Shown: positions 37,447 through 47,654, counted from the stretch's first letter. The stretch is 51,628 nt of DNA from Idiomarina xiamenensis 10-D-4 (GCF_000299895.1 NZ_AMRG01000018.1:1-51628), one strand, 5' to 3'. Notes: a model not told the origin generated them from the sequence alone. Made by a program: numbers and translations.

Positions 37447-37980
37447 ATGGCTGAAGAAGACGAAGAACTGGCACTAAAGAACGAGCAAGGCGGTAAAAAG
37501 AAATGGCTGCTGATCGGTGCCGGTGGGGTTGTCGTGGTGTTGCTCGTGGTGGTGCTGTTATGGCTATTTAGTGGTGATGACAGCAGCACTACAATTGCTG
37601 AAAACAGTGCCAGCAGCGACCCAACCGCCGCCGCGGCTAGCGGTCCAGCGGCAGAGCTGGGCACCGCTTTGTATGTCGGTATGCCACGACCGTTCGTATT
37701 TAATGTGCCGGGCGATAAACGAGATCGCTTAGTACAGATTAATGTGCAACTAATGGTGCGCGGTGTCGATAACGAAGAATCAGCTAAGAAGCATATTCCG
37801 TTGATTGAGGGTACGTTACTGCAAGTGTTCTCATCAACCACAGCAGAAGCCCTGCAAACCGCTGAAGGTAAAGATAAACTGCGCGAACTCGCGTTGGCGC
37901 AAGTACAAGATGTCATGCAAGAGATAGCCGGTAATAAAGTGGTAGAAAAAGTGCTATTTACCGGCTTTGTACTGCAATAA
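37447..37980 (+). CDS. fliL: Flagellar basal body-associated protein FliL
   Basis: 177 residues. A short charged cytoplasmic N-terminus, one membrane helix (KKWLLIGAGGVVVVLLVVVLLWLFSG) and a periplasmic domain with YVGMPRPFVFNVPGDKRDRLVQINVQLMVRG and LREVQDVMQE-type end. FliL supports the stator at the motor. First gene of the fliLMNOPQR-flhB run. Confidence 0.94.
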   Translation: MAEEDEELALKNEQGGKKKWLLIGAGGVVVVLLVVVLLWLFSGDDSSTTIAENSASSDPTAAAASGPAAELGTALYVGMPRPFVFNVPGDKRDRLVQINVQLMVRGVDNEESAKKHIPLIEGTLLQVFSSTTAEALQTAEGKDKLRELALAQVQDVMQEIAGNKVVEKVLFTGFVLQ

Positions 37981-37995
37981 CAAAAGGCCAGAACT

Positions 37996-39060
37996 GTGAG
38001 CGATTTATTATCACAAGACGAAATTGATGCGCTGTTACACGGTGTTGACGACGTCGATGAAGAAGATGTTGATTCCTCGGAATTAGCGTCGGATGCGCTT
38101 GATTACGATTTCTCGTCGCAGGATCGAATCGTTCGTGGCCGTATGCCGACGCTGGAAATCGTTAACGAACGCTTTGCCCGGCACATGCGAGTAAGCCTAT
38201 TCAATATGATGCGGCGCACCGCTGAAGTGTCGATTAATGGCGTGCAGATGATCAAGTTTGGCGAATATGTACATACCTTGTTCGTGCCTACGAGTTTGAA
38301 CATGGTGCGTTTTCGTCCTTTAAAAGGTACTGCGCTAATCACCATGGAGGCTCGTTTAGTCTTTATTTTGGTGGATAACTTTTTTGGTGGTGATGGTCGT
38401 TACCATGCAAAAATTGAAGGCAGGGAATTTACCCCGACCGAGCGCCGTATTATTCAAATGCTGTTAAAACTGGTGTTTGAGGACTATAAAGAGGCCTGGG
38501 CACCGGTCATGGACGTTGGTTTTGAGTATTTAGACTCTGAAGTGAACCCAGCGATGGCCAATATCGTCAGTCCCACCGAAGTGATCGTGATCAGCTCCTT
38601 TCACATTGAATTGGATGGTGGCGGTGGCGACTTCCACATTGCCTTACCCTATTCAATGCTGGAGCCCATCCGTGAGCTGCTTGATGCCGGCGTACAATCT
38701 GATAAAGAAGATACCGACATGCGTTGGAGTAAGGCGCTACGCGACGAAATCATGGATGTGCCGGTAGAGATGATGGCTAAGTTGGCGGATTGCGAGCTGT
38801 CGTTACGCGAAGTGATGGACTTACAGGAAGGCGATATTATTCCGATCGAAATGCCCGATGATTTAACGGTGTTCATCGAAGACTTACCAACTTTCCATGC
38901 CAAATTGGGACGTTCACGAGAAAACTTGGCGCTTAAGGTCACCGATAAGATCAAGCGCCCTGAAACGGTGAAATCGGATATTCATATGTTAACCCGTGGT
39001 GGCCGCCGCATCGGTGGTGATGCTGAGCTACAAAAGCTCGAAGAAGATATTGATTTATAG
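37996..39060 (+). CDS. fliM: Flagellar motor switch protein FliM
   Basis: 354 residues from the GTG at 37996. The N-terminus has the CheY-binding motif LSQDEIDALL. The middle domain has the GGXG-containing DNFFGGDGRYHAKIEGREFTPTERR, and the C-terminal domain is related to FliN. Forms the C ring with FliG and FliN; 15 bases after fliL. Confidence 0.97.
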   Translation: MSDLLSQDEIDALLHGVDDVDEEDVDSSELASDALDYDFSSQDRIVRGRMPTLEIVNERFARHMRVSLFNMMRRTAEVSINGVQMIKFGEYVHTLFVPTSLNMVRFRPLKGTALITMEARLVFILVDNFFGGDGRYHAKIEGREFTPTERRIIQMLLKLVFEDYKEAWAPVMDVGFEYLDSEVNPAMANIVSPTEVIVISSFHIELDGGGGDFHIALPYSMLEPIRELLDAGVQSDKEDTDMRWSKALRDEIMDVPVEMMAKLADCELSLREVMDLQEGDIIPIEMPDDLTVFIEDLPTFHAKLGRSRENLALKVTDKIKRPETVKSDIHMLTRGGRRIGGDAELQKLEEDIDL

Positions 39061-39092
39061 CCAGTGACTGGCCAGCGTTTAATGAGGCAATT

Positions 39093-39515
39093 ATGAGCGG
39101 TGATGATAAAGAAATGGATGAGTGGGAAGCGGCAATGGCCGAGCAGGCTGCTGCAGAAGCGGGCGAAGGCGATGATGATGCCGACGGTGCAGCGGTACGT
39201 ACCGCCGAACTGGAAGAGCTGAGTCATGACGAGCAAAGCTTAAATGGCGAAGAAAAGCGTAAGTTGGATGCTATTTTAGACATTCCGGTGACGATTTCGA
39301 TGGAAGTTGGTCGCAGTCAAATCAGTATTCGTAACCTGTTGCAGTTAAACCAAGGCTCAGTGGTAGAATTAGAGCGTGTTGCTGGCGAGCCGCTGGATGT
39401 GCTGGTCAACGGCACCTTGATCGCCCACGGTGAAGTGGTCGTCGTTAACGACAAATTTGGGATACGGCTAACCGATGTTATCAGTCAGATCGAACGTATT
39501 CGTAAGCTGCGCTAG
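39093..39515 (+). CDS. fliN: Flagellar motor switch protein FliN
   Basis: 140 residues. An acidic N-terminal region is followed by the SpoA-type domain ([70 protein letters not shown] in pieces). It forms the lower C ring with FliM. Its 3' end overlaps the fliO frame by 41 bases. Confidence 0.96.
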   Translation: MSGDDKEMDEWEAAMAEQAAAEAGEGDDDADGAAVRTAELEELSHDEQSLNGEEKRKLDAILDIPVTISMEVGRSQISIRNLLQLNQGSVVELERVAGEPLDVLVNGTLIAHGEVVVVNDKFGIRLTDVISQIERIRKLR

Positions 39516-39894
39516 CTTATTATTGGGCAGCCCCGCTTATGCACAAGCGCAAACGGGGCCCATTAACGGGAAAGATATTGGCGCTATGTTGCTATCGTTG
39601 TTGGTAGTACTAGCGCTGATTTTTGTGTTGGCGGCGGCACTACGGAAATTGAATACTCGCATGCAACGCGGTGGTGGCATGCAGGTGTTGAGTAGCCTTT
39701 CGCTGGGACAAAAAGAACGGCTGTTAGTGGTGCAGGTGGGCGACGATAAATTGTTGTTGGGGGTTACCCCTCATGCGGTACAGCTGCTAAAGACCCTGCC
39801 CGAAGATTTTGCTATAAAAGCAGTCAGTACTGAGCAGCAGTCGCTGCCCTTTACCGAACAACTCAAACAACAATTAAAAAAGAAACGTTCCTAA
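39475..39894 (+). CDS. fliO: Flagellar biosynthesis protein FliO
   Basis: 139 residues if started at the ATG at 39475 inside fliN. A signal-like segment ([15 protein letters not shown]) is followed by one membrane helix ([25 protein letters not shown]) and the cytoplasmic FliO domain with [27 protein letters not shown]. FliO stabilises assembly of the FliP export gate. The exact start is uncertain because of the overlap. Its stop overlaps the fliP start. Confidence 0.9.
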   Translation: MLSVRSNVFVSCASLLLGSPAYAQAQTGPINGKDIGAMLLSLLVVLALIFVLAAALRKLNTRMQRGGGMQVLSSLSLGQKERLLVVQVGDDKLLLGVTPHAVQLLKTLPEDFAIKAVSTEQQSLPFTEQLKQQLKKKRS

Positions 39895-40640
39895 TGATGC
39901 GCTTGTTGCCCCTTGCTATTGCTTTATTGTGCTGGTGTTTGCCTGACGTAGCCTTCGCGCAAGAAGATTTAACCGCGATTACCGTGACCACTAACCCTGA
40001 TGGTAGTCAGGAATATTCGGTAACCTTGCAAATTCTTGCCATTATGACCGCGCTGACGTTTATTCCAGCGATGGTCATTATGATGACCTCTTTTACCCGT
40101 ATCATTATTGTTTTGGCGATTTTAAGACAGGCGTTGGGCTTACAGCAGTCGCCCTCAAGTCAGGTGCTAATCGGTATTTCGTTATTCCTGACGCTGTTCA
40201 TCATGACACCGGTATTAAACGATATTAATGACCAAGCATTGCAGCCATATTTAGCTGAGGACATCACCTCATTAGAGGCGGTAGAACGTGCCAAAGCCCC
40301 GCTGAAAGCCTTTATGCTGGCGCAAACGCGCGTCACTGATTTAGAAACGTTCATCGATATTTCTGGCACCGAGGGCGTCGATTCGCCCGAGGATGTGCCG
40401 ATGACAGTGTTAATTCCGTCGTTTATTACCAGCGAGTTAAAAACCGCCTTTCAAATCGGTTTTATGCTGTTCTTACCGTTTTTGATCATCGACTTGGTTG
40501 TCGCCAGTGTGTTGATGGCGATGGGGATGATGATGTTGTCACCGATGTTGGTATCGTTACCCTTTAAATTGATGTTGTTTGTACTCGTGGACGGTTGGAA
40601 TTTGACCATGAGCACGCTCGCCGGTAGTTTTGGCGTGTGA
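39894..40640 (+). CDS. fliP: Flagellar export gate protein FliP
   Basis: 248 residues with a cleavable signal peptide ([22 protein letters not shown]) and four membrane helices. Family marks: [27 protein letters not shown] and [36 protein letters not shown]. FliP forms the core of the export channel with FliQ and FliR. Two ATG codons (39894, 39897) overlap the fliO stop. Confidence 0.97.
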   Translation: MMRLLPLAIALLCWCLPDVAFAQEDLTAITVTTNPDGSQEYSVTLQILAIMTALTFIPAMVIMMTSFTRIIIVLAILRQALGLQQSPSSQVLIGISLFLTLFIMTPVLNDINDQALQPYLAEDITSLEAVERAKAPLKAFMLAQTRVTDLETFIDISGTEGVDSPEDVPMTVLIPSFITSELKTAFQIGFMLFLPFLIIDLVVASVLMAMGMMMLSPMLVSLPFKLMLFVLVDGWNLTMSTLAGSFGV

Positions 40641-40652
40641 CGGAGGTGAAAC

Positions 40653-40922
40653 ATGGGTCCCGAAGTTTTTGTTGATATTTTCCGTTCGGCGCTAGGTGTT
40701 ATTGTTATTCTGGTCAGTGCCATTATTGTACCGAGTTTGTTGGTCGGTTTGGTGGTCGCGGTGTTTCAGGCTGCGACTTCGATTAACGAGCAAACGCTGA
40801 GCTTTTTACCACGCTTATTGGTCACGCTGGCGGCTATCGGTATTGGCGGTCATTGGATTGTGCAAGTACTGATGGATTATACCATCGGCATTTTTAACCA
40901 GATCCCGCAAGTGGTCAGTTAA
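40653..40922 (+). CDS. fliQ: Flagellar export gate protein FliQ
   Basis: 89 residues, two membrane helices, with the family motif LLVGLVVAVFQAATSINEQTLSFLPRLLVTL. Its stop overlaps the fliR start. Confidence 0.96.
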   Translation: MGPEVFVDIFRSALGVIVILVSAIIVPSLLVGLVVAVFQAATSINEQTLSFLPRLLVTLAAIGIGGHWIVQVLMDYTIGIFNQIPQVVS

Positions 40923-41704
40923 TGGACATCGCCACCAGTACCATCCTTGACTGGCTGGCGCAGCATTTGTATCCGTTGACGCGGGTCTCGGCGATGCTGA
41001 TGAGCATGGCTTTATTCAGTGGTACCCTCATTAATCAACGTATTAAAGCGCCGTTGGCAATCGCTATTACGCTGGCAGTATCGCCGGCTTTACCCGCCGT
41101 TAATGTGCAAGTCGAGATGGTGTCGGTGGCAGGCATGCTGATTATTGCACAGCAAATTGTCATCGGTGTGGCGTTAGGCCTGCTATCTAACTTGTTTTTA
41201 CAGACCTTTATTCTGGGTGGACAGATGGTGGCCATGCAGATCGGTTTGGGCTTTGCTTCAATGGTCGACCCCAGTAATGGCCAACAGGTACCGGTAGTTG
41301 CGCAATTCTTTTTAATGTTGGCTAGTTTGCTGTTTTTAGCGGTCGATGGACACCTACTGATGATCCGCATGGTGGTCGAAAGCTTTAATGCGATTCCGGT
41401 GGGCATGACCGGGTTAAGCGATATTGCCATTCAAGAAGTGTTTAATTGGGGCGGCACGATGTTCTCCGCGGCGTTAGCGACGGTATTGTCGGGCGTCATC
41501 GCGCTATTATTAGTTAACTTGAGTTTTGGTGTGATGACACGCGCAGCGCCACAGCTAAATATCTTCTCTATCGGCTTTCCCATTACGATGGTCGGTGGTC
41601 TCATCGTATTATGGTTGACCATCGGCGGCTTTATGTTCCATTTTGAAGCTCAATGGCAGCGCGCAGTGACAAGTATGTGCGTGGTTATTAATCAGCAGTG
41701 TTAG
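40922..41704 (+). CDS. fliR: Flagellar export gate protein FliR
   Basis: 260 residues, about six hydrophobic segments, with the family region FILGGQMVAMQIGLGFASMVDPSNGQQVPVVAQFF in pieces. Completes the FliPQR export gate. The ATG overlaps the fliQ stop. The stop codon runs into the tandem repeat before flhB. Confidence 0.96.
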   Translation: MDIATSTILDWLAQHLYPLTRVSAMLMSMALFSGTLINQRIKAPLAIAITLAVSPALPAVNVQVEMVSVAGMLIIAQQIVIGVALGLLSNLFLQTFILGGQMVAMQIGLGFASMVDPSNGQQVPVVAQFFLMLASLLFLAVDGHLLMIRMVVESFNAIPVGMTGLSDIAIQEVFNWGGTMFSAALATVLSGVIALLLVNLSFGVMTRAAPQLNIFSIGFPITMVGGLIVLWLTIGGFMFHFEAQWQRAVTSMCVVINQQC

Positions 41705-41749
41705 GTAAGTACATAGGTAAGTACATAGGTAAGTACATAGGTAAGTACA
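41703..41749 (+). repeat. 12-bp tandem repeat carrying the flhB ribosome-binding site
   Basis: The unit AGGTAAGTACAT occurs three times (41703-41714, 41715-41726, 41727-41738), and a fourth copy (41739-41749 plus the A of ATG) runs into the flhB start codon. Each unit has an AGGT core that could serve as a ribosome site. The repeat fills the whole fliR-flhB gap. Confidence 0.95.
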
Positions 41750-42877
41750 ATGGCTGAGACCGATCAGGAACGTACAGAAGACCCCACGGAACGACGAAAA
41801 CGACAGGCCCGTGAAAAAGGTCAGATAGCGCGCTCAAAAGAGCTCGGTACCGCGTTTGTTTTAGTCAGTATGGCGGTAGCGTTAATGTGGTTTGGTAGTT
41901 CGTTAGCTATCGGCTTAGCGCACGTCATGCGTGACTTGTTTACCCTCGATCGGCAGCAAATCTTCGATACCAGCAAAATGATGGCAGCCTTGGCAATGCC
42001 GTTAAAAGAACTATTCTGGCCATTATTGGGAATTTTCTCGGTGGTGGTAGTCGCCACATTTTGGGGTAACACTTGGCTTGGCGGTTTTAATTTTAGCTGG
42101 CAAGCGATGGCACCGAAGCTCAATAAAATTAGCCCTTTAAAAGGCTTTAAGCGCATGTTCGGGGTACAAGCGCTGATTGAATTGGTGAAAGGCATTGCCA
42201 AATTTGCGGTGGTAGCCGGCGCTGCAGTATTGCTGTTGTGGTGGCAATATGAGCATATTTTGACCATTGCTGCCTCGCAAATGCCGACCATGATGAAAGA
42301 GGCGGTAGAAGTCTTATTGTGGATGTTTTTACTGCTGTGTTGCTCGATGTTTTTTATCGTCGTTATTGATGTGCCGTTTCAGTTGTGGAAGCACAACAAA
42401 GACTTAAGAATGACCAAACAAGAGGTCAAAGACGAGCATAAAGACTCTGAGGGTAGCCCTGAGGTGAAAGGTCGTATTCGTCGCTTGCAAATGGAAATGG
42501 CGAACCGGCGTATGATGCAAGAGGTACCGAAAGCCGATGTGGTGGTCACTAACCCGACGCACTATGCGGTTGCCTTAAAATATGACAGCAATGGTCGTGG
42601 TGCGCCGCAGGTATTAGCCAAGGGTACCGATGAAACCGCCGCTAAAATTCGAGAAATTGCACTCGAGTACGAAATTCCTTTGGTCGCTTCACCCGGCTTA
42701 GCACGTTCGATCTACCACACTACCGAACTTAACCAAGAAATTCCGCAAGGACTATTCGTCGCGGTGGCACAGATTTTAGCTTATGTGTATCAGCTGCGTG
42801 AGTACCACCGTGGGCGAGGGAAGCGTCCACAACAACCGGGCGCTGATCGGCATATTCCGAACGATTTACAACATTAA
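41750..42877 (+). CDS. flhB: Flagellar export switch protein FlhB
   Basis: 375 residues. The N-terminal part has four membrane helices and begins with EDPTERRKRQAREKGQIARSKEL. The cytoplasmic part has the self-cleavage motif NPTH (VVVTNPTHYAVALKYD) and the typical EYEIPLVASPGLARSIYHTTELNQEIP. Cleavage between N and P switches export from hook to filament. Last gene of the cluster; no flhA follows. Confidence 0.97.
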   Translation: MAETDQERTEDPTERRKRQAREKGQIARSKELGTAFVLVSMAVALMWFGSSLAIGLAHVMRDLFTLDRQQIFDTSKMMAALAMPLKELFWPLLGIFSVVVVATFWGNTWLGGFNFSWQAMAPKLNKISPLKGFKRMFGVQALIELVKGIAKFAVVAGAAVLLLWWQYEHILTIAASQMPTMMKEAVEVLLWMFLLLCCSMFFIVVIDVPFQLWKHNKDLRMTKQEVKDEHKDSEGSPEVKGRIRRLQMEMANRRMMQEVPKADVVVTNPTHYAVALKYDSNGRGAPQVLAKGTDETAAKIREIALEYEIPLVASPGLARSIYHTTELNQEIPQGLFVAVAQILAYVYQLREYHRGRGKRPQQPGADRHIPNDLQH

Positions 42878-42967
42878 GCAGCGCGCTATAGTTCGCTATT
42901 TGCGCCGATTCGCGTGCTGCTATATTATGCCGTGCCACTGACCCAGGCTTTTTATTGTAAGGGCGTT

Positions 42968-44608
42968 ATGACAACAGCATTAACGGTTTGTCTTGCACAA
43001 CTAGACTTTACAGTCGGTGCGATTCACGAAAATACAGCAAAAATTTTAGCGACTATTCGCCGTCACGGTAACGATAACGATATTATCGTATTTCCCGAGT
43101 TGGCGATTACCGGTTATCCGCCCGAGGATCTGCTGTTACGGGATGATCTATACGCCGCCGTTGATAATGCGGTAGAGCAAATTAGTGCGGCAGCTTCCGA
43201 TGCGGTGGTTATTGTCGGTCACCCGCAACGTGTCGGCGAGGAAACCTTCAATAGTTTGTCTGTTTTGCATCGTGGCGAATGTTTACAGCGCTACCACAAG
43301 CAGCGTTTACCGAACTACGACACTTTTGATGAGCAGCGCTATTTTATTCCGGGTCAGCAAAACGCGGTGTTTGAATGGCAAGGTCAACGCATCGGTCTGT
43401 TGATCTGTGAAGACTTATGGCATCCATTACCGCTGCAACGTTTACTGGAAGACGATATCGACTGGGTGTTATCGATTAATGCGTCACCTTATCAGCTGGA
43501 TAAGCATGAACAACGGTTATCGGTACTACAACAACGTAGTAGCGAATGTGGTAAGCCGATCGTTTATTTAAATAACTGTGGTGGCCAGGACGAGTTAGTG
43601 TTTGACGGTCATTCGCTCGTGCTTGCCAGTGATGGTTCGGTAGCTGCCGAGTTACCGCATTGTCAGACGTTGTGCGCGAGTATTGAGATCAACGCTGCTA
43701 GTGTCCAACTTGTCGGCGAGTGGCCAACAGCGGCTAGCACATTGAGCAGTCAGGCGTTGGTTTATCAAGCGCTGGTTTTGGCCGTGCGTGATTATGTACA
43801 AAAGAACGGTTTTAACGGCGTGGTATTGGGGCTATCGGGCGGCATTGACTCGGCCTTAACGCTGGCGTTGGCGGTCGATGCGCTGGGTGCGGATAAGGTG
43901 CGCGCGGTGATGATGCCGTTCAAATATACCTCAAGCATGAGCTTAGAAGATGCTGAACAACAGGCTCGCCAGCTAGCGGTCGATTATCAGGTAGTATCTA
44001 TCGAGCCGATGTTTAATGCATTTATGCAGCAATTGCAGACGCTATTTGGCGATGCCGAGGTTGATACGACCGAAGAAAATTTGCAGTCGCGTTGCCGTGG
44101 CGTGCTGTTGATGGCGTTGTCGAATAAACATCGGGCGCTGGTATTGACCACCGGTAATAAAAGCGAGATGGCGGTTGGCTATGCCACCTTGTACGGCGAT
44201 ATGTGTGGTGGCTTTGCACCGTTAAAAGATGTGCCTAAATTATTGGTGTTTGAGTTGGCGAAGTATCGCAACAGCTTATCGCCTTGCATTCCTGAACGCG
44301 TTATTTCGCGTCCGCCATCGGCAGAACTTGCGCCGGATCAGGTTGATGAAGATTCGCTACCCCCGTACAGTGATCTTGATCGTATCCTTGCTCTGTATGT
44401 GGAACAGGACTGGTCGGTTACTGATATCATCGCTGCTGGTTTTAACGACCAAGACGTTCGTCGCATTGTGCGTTTGGTTGATTTGAACGAATATAAACGT
44501 AAGCAGTCGGCGGTAGGACCAAAAATTACAACTCGGAACTTTGGTCGTGACCGTCGTTATCCGATAACTAGCCATTATCGTTATGAGCTGCAGCGTCAGG
44601 ACGCGTGA
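42968..44608 (+). CDS. nadE: Glutamine-dependent NAD+ synthetase
   Basis: 546 residues from the ATG at 42968, with AAGGG upstream; the open frame extends to 42914. The N-terminal nitrilase-type glutaminase domain has the Glu-Lys-Cys triad regions (VFPELAITGYPPED, RYHKQRLPNYDTFDE, LLICEDLWHP). The C-terminal synthetase domain has the P-loop GLSGGIDSALTLALAVDALG. It amidates deamido-NAD with ammonia from glutamine. It precedes glnB with a 36-base gap, linking nitrogen use and sensing. Confidence 0.96.
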   Translation: MTTALTVCLAQLDFTVGAIHENTAKILATIRRHGNDNDIIVFPELAITGYPPEDLLLRDDLYAAVDNAVEQISAAASDAVVIVGHPQRVGEETFNSLSVLHRGECLQRYHKQRLPNYDTFDEQRYFIPGQQNAVFEWQGQRIGLLICEDLWHPLPLQRLLEDDIDWVLSINASPYQLDKHEQRLSVLQQRSSECGKPIVYLNNCGGQDELVFDGHSLVLASDGSVAAELPHCQTLCASIEINAASVQLVGEWPTAASTLSSQALVYQALVLAVRDYVQKNGFNGVVLGLSGGIDSALTLALAVDALGADKVRAVMMPFKYTSSMSLEDAEQQARQLAVDYQVVSIEPMFNAFMQQLQTLFGDAEVDTTEENLQSRCRGVLLMALSNKHRALVLTTGNKSEMAVGYATLYGDMCGGFAPLKDVPKLLVFELAKYRNSLSPCIPERVISRPPSAELAPDQVDEDSLPPYSDLDRILALYVEQDWSVTDIIAAGFNDQDVRRIVRLVDLNEYKRKQSAVGPKITTRNFGRDRRYPITSHYRYELQRQDA

Positions 44609-44983
<375 letters not shown>

Positions 44984-45003
44984 CTAATTGACCGTTACGA
45001 ATA

Positions 45004-45033
45004 AAAAAAGAGCGCCTTTTCGGCGCTCTTTTT
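45004..45033. terminator. Bidirectional terminator between glnB and bamD
   Basis: GAGCGCC (45010-45016), loop TTTTC, GGCGCTC (45022-45028), flanked by an A run before and a T run after. It separates two convergent genes. Confidence 0.93.
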
Positions 45034-45052
45034 GGTTCTCAACTCGCTTAAC

Positions 45053-45808
45053 TTAGTCAGCCGAAGCCATCGGGTTCTCGGGATAATTAAGCTGTAATAC
45101 TTTACGCGCGTCATCACGCATCTTTGGCAAATCAAGCTGATCATAGCTTTCTACCATGATGGCTAATGCCTCCTCCACCTCGGGAGTGTTTGGATAGTAT
45201 TCCAATATATATTTACCGCGGTTAGCGGCGGCCAAATAGGCGGCGCGGTCCATATAGTATCTGGCGGCGGCTAGTTCATATTTAGCCAAGCGACTTTTTA
45301 GTGCGACTAAACGCTGTTTGGCGTCGGGCACATATTTGCTGTCAGGGTATTGGCGAATTAAATCAGCAAAGTCTTTAAACGCATCGCGGGCGCGCGACGG
45401 GTCGCGGTCGTAACGCTCAACGCCGACCAACTCTTGAATGGTGTTATGTTCGGCACGTTGATTGACCAAGCCACGCATATAAATGGCGTAATCAATATCC
45501 TGATGGTTGGGGTTTAGCCGAATAAAACGGTCGATAGTGGCTAACGCCTTATCGGTATCGTCTAATTTGTAGTTTAAATAGATCAAGTCTAACTGTACTT
45601 GGTTGGCATAAGCGCCAAATGGATAACGGCTAGACAAATTGTTAAGCGCATCGCGGGCCATCGATAGATTACCCTGCGCCATCAGTTCGCGGGCGCGTTC
45701 GTAGGCCACTTCGGGGCCACTGGCTTGAGCTTGCGGTTCGTCCGGTGTGCCAGAGCAAGCGCTTAACATGACGCTGGCAGCCAGCGCTAAAATAATACGG
45801 TTTTTCAT
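45053..45808 (-). CDS. bamD: Outer-membrane assembly lipoprotein BamD
   Basis: 251 residues with a lipobox (MLSACSG) and TPR-like helical repeats (YERARELMAQGNLSMARDALNNLSSRYPFGAYANQVQLDLIYLNYK in pieces). BamD is an essential part of the BAM complex that inserts beta-barrel proteins such as CopB-like porins. It is divergent from rluD, the usual gene order. Confidence 0.96.
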   Translation of the reverse strand: MKNRIILALAASVMLSACSGTPDEPQAQASGPEVAYERARELMAQGNLSMARDALNNLSSRYPFGAYANQVQLDLIYLNYKLDDTDKALATIDRFIRLNPNHQDIDYAIYMRGLVNQRAEHNTIQELVGVERYDRDPSRARDAFKDFADLIRQYPDSKYVPDAKQRLVALKSRLAKYELAAARYYMDRAAYLAAANRGKYILEYYPNTPEVEEALAIMVESYDQLDLPKMRDDARKVLQLNYPENPMASAD

Positions 45809-45925
45809 AGGTGCTGCTAAGTCCCTTATGATTTAAGGCTTTGGCGTTGCGCGCCAAACAGGTACACTACAGTGATTCGGCATTCTAACGCAGCCATTCA
45901 GGCTTGCACAGTCCAATATCACATT

Positions 45926-46891
45926 ATGAGCGAAGCAATTTCTTTAGAAGCAGTAGTTCCCGACAGCATATCGGGCAAACGATTAGACCAAGCGTTAGCG
46001 GAGTTGTTCCCAGACTATTCGCGTTCTCGGCTGAAGGCTTGGATCCTCGACGGCAGTGTTTGTATCGATAATCAGGTGATTGATAAACCTCGAGAGAAAG
46101 TGTCGGTCGGGATGTTGGTCTCGGTCGATGCCGAGATTGAGAGCGAGGAGCGCTTTGTCGCGCAGGCAATTCCGCTCAATATCGTTTATGAGGACGACGA
46201 TATTTTGGTGATCAATAAGCCTGCTGGTTTGGTTGTTCATCCCGGAGCGGGACAGCCCGATGGCACGTTATTAAATGCACTATTAGCGCATCATCCTGCG
46301 ATAGACCAAGTGCCACGAGCGGGTATCGTACATCGTCTAGATAAAGACACCACAGGCTTGATGGTGGTGGCGAAAACGCTACCGGCGCAAACTCATCTGG
46401 TCAGTGCGATGCAGGCGCGGGAAATTACCCGCGAATATGAAGCCGTATGCAATGGCGTGATGACGGCCGGCGGTTTGGTCGACGAACCGATAGGCCGACA
46501 CAGTACCAAGCGCACGCAAATGGCGGTAAATCCGATGGGCAAGCCTGCCGTTACGCATTACCGGGTGGCAGAGCGTTTTCGTGCCCATAGCCACCTGCGG
46601 TTACGCTTAGAAACCGGCCGCACTCACCAAATTCGCGTGCACATGGCGCATATTCGGCATCCGTTAATTGGGGACGCGCTGTATGGTGGTCGGCCGCGTC
46701 CGCCGAAACAAGCTAGCGAGGCCTTTTTAACCGCATTACGTGGTTTTAAACGGCAGGCATTGCATGCTGCACAATTGTCGCTGCATCATCCGCTTAGCGG
46801 TGAGTGGTTATCATGGCAGGCGCCAACGCCTGACGACATGGTGGCACTGTTGGAGGTATTGCGTGAAGACCGCCGCCAACACGCTGATTAA
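45926..46891 (+). CDS. rluD: 23S rRNA pseudouridine synthase RluD
   Basis: 321 residues from the ATG at 45926, the conserved start before the S4 domain (SGKRLDQALAELFPDYSRSRLKAWILDG). The catalytic aspartate motif is GIVHRLDKDTTGLMVVAK. Modifies positions 1911, 1915 and 1917 in helix 69 of 23S rRNA in E. coli. It overlaps pgeF by 29 bases. Confidence 0.96.
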   Translation: MSEAISLEAVVPDSISGKRLDQALAELFPDYSRSRLKAWILDGSVCIDNQVIDKPREKVSVGMLVSVDAEIESEERFVAQAIPLNIVYEDDDILVINKPAGLVVHPGAGQPDGTLLNALLAHHPAIDQVPRAGIVHRLDKDTTGLMVVAKTLPAQTHLVSAMQAREITREYEAVCNGVMTAGGLVDEPIGRHSTKRTQMAVNPMGKPAVTHYRVAERFRAHSHLRLRLETGRTHQIRVHMAHIRHPLIGDALYGGRPRPPKQASEAFLTALRGFKRQALHAAQLSLHHPLSGEWLSWQAPTPDDMVALLEVLREDRRQHAD

Positions 46892-47594
46892 GCGGGGGTT
46901 ATACCAAGCTGATTGGCAACTGCCTGACGGTGTTAAGGCATTCTACTCAAGCGCGGCTTTTGGTAATCTCGCGGCGCATGTTGGCGACGACATTAGCTCG
47001 GTGATGCGTCGCCGTATTAGCCTTACGCAATTACTGGCGTTGCCGGCTGCTCCTAGCTGGCTGCAGCAAGTGCATGGTAGCGAGGTGGCGCAGTACGGTC
47101 GACTAGGTTTGGATAAGCGACAAGCGGATGCGGTATACAGTAATAGCGGTAAACCGTGCGGTATATTAACCGCTGATTGTTTGCCTATTTTGCTCTGCCA
47201 CCAAGATGGTCAACAGCTAGCGGCTGTGCACGCTGGCTGGCGAGGCTTATATCAGGGTGTTGTCGAGCAAGCTGTGGCGCGTTTTAGCGGTGCAGCAAAA
47301 CAGTTGTCAGCCTGGATTGGTCCCGCCATTTCGGCTCAGCATTTCGAAGTCGGTGACGATGTGTACCAAGCTTTCGTGCAACGAGATGAAACCGCGGCGA
47401 CAGCCTTTCAAGCGTTACCACAAGCGGCAAAATGGCTATGTAATTTACCGCTGCTGGCGGAGCTACGCTTACGCGCGATTGGCGTATCGCTGATCAAGCA
47501 AAGTCAATTATGCAGCTATGCTGACTCTCGTTTTTACTCCTACCGACGCCAGCCAGACTGTGGGCGAATGCTGAGTTTGATATGGCGCGCTTAA
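46863..47594 (+). CDS. pgeF: Peptidoglycan editing factor PgeF (YfiH/laccase-domain)
   Basis: 243 residues from a GTG at 46863 with GGAGG six bases upstream, inside the end of rluD. Family marks: WLQQVHGSEV, TADCLPILLC, AAVHAGWRGLYQGVV and AWIGPAISAQHFEVGDDV, with the His-Cys-His zinc site. E. coli YfiH removes mis-incorporated residues from peptidoglycan precursors. The gene order rluD-pgeF-clpB is conserved in gammaproteobacteria. Confidence 0.95.
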   Translation: MKTAANTLIKRGLYQADWQLPDGVKAFYSSAAFGNLAAHVGDDISSVMRRRISLTQLLALPAAPSWLQQVHGSEVAQYGRLGLDKRQADAVYSNSGKPCGILTADCLPILLCHQDGQQLAAVHAGWRGLYQGVVEQAVARFSGAAKQLSAWIGPAISAQHFEVGDDVYQAFVQRDETAATAFQALPQAAKWLCNLPLLAELRLRAIGVSLIKQSQLCSYADSRFYSYRRQPDCGRMLSLIWRA

Positions 47595-47654
47595 GTATCA
47601 TTTTGATCGGCGTCAATAATCCTCAATTAGCAGTGTAATTTCTCTCGTCTGACG

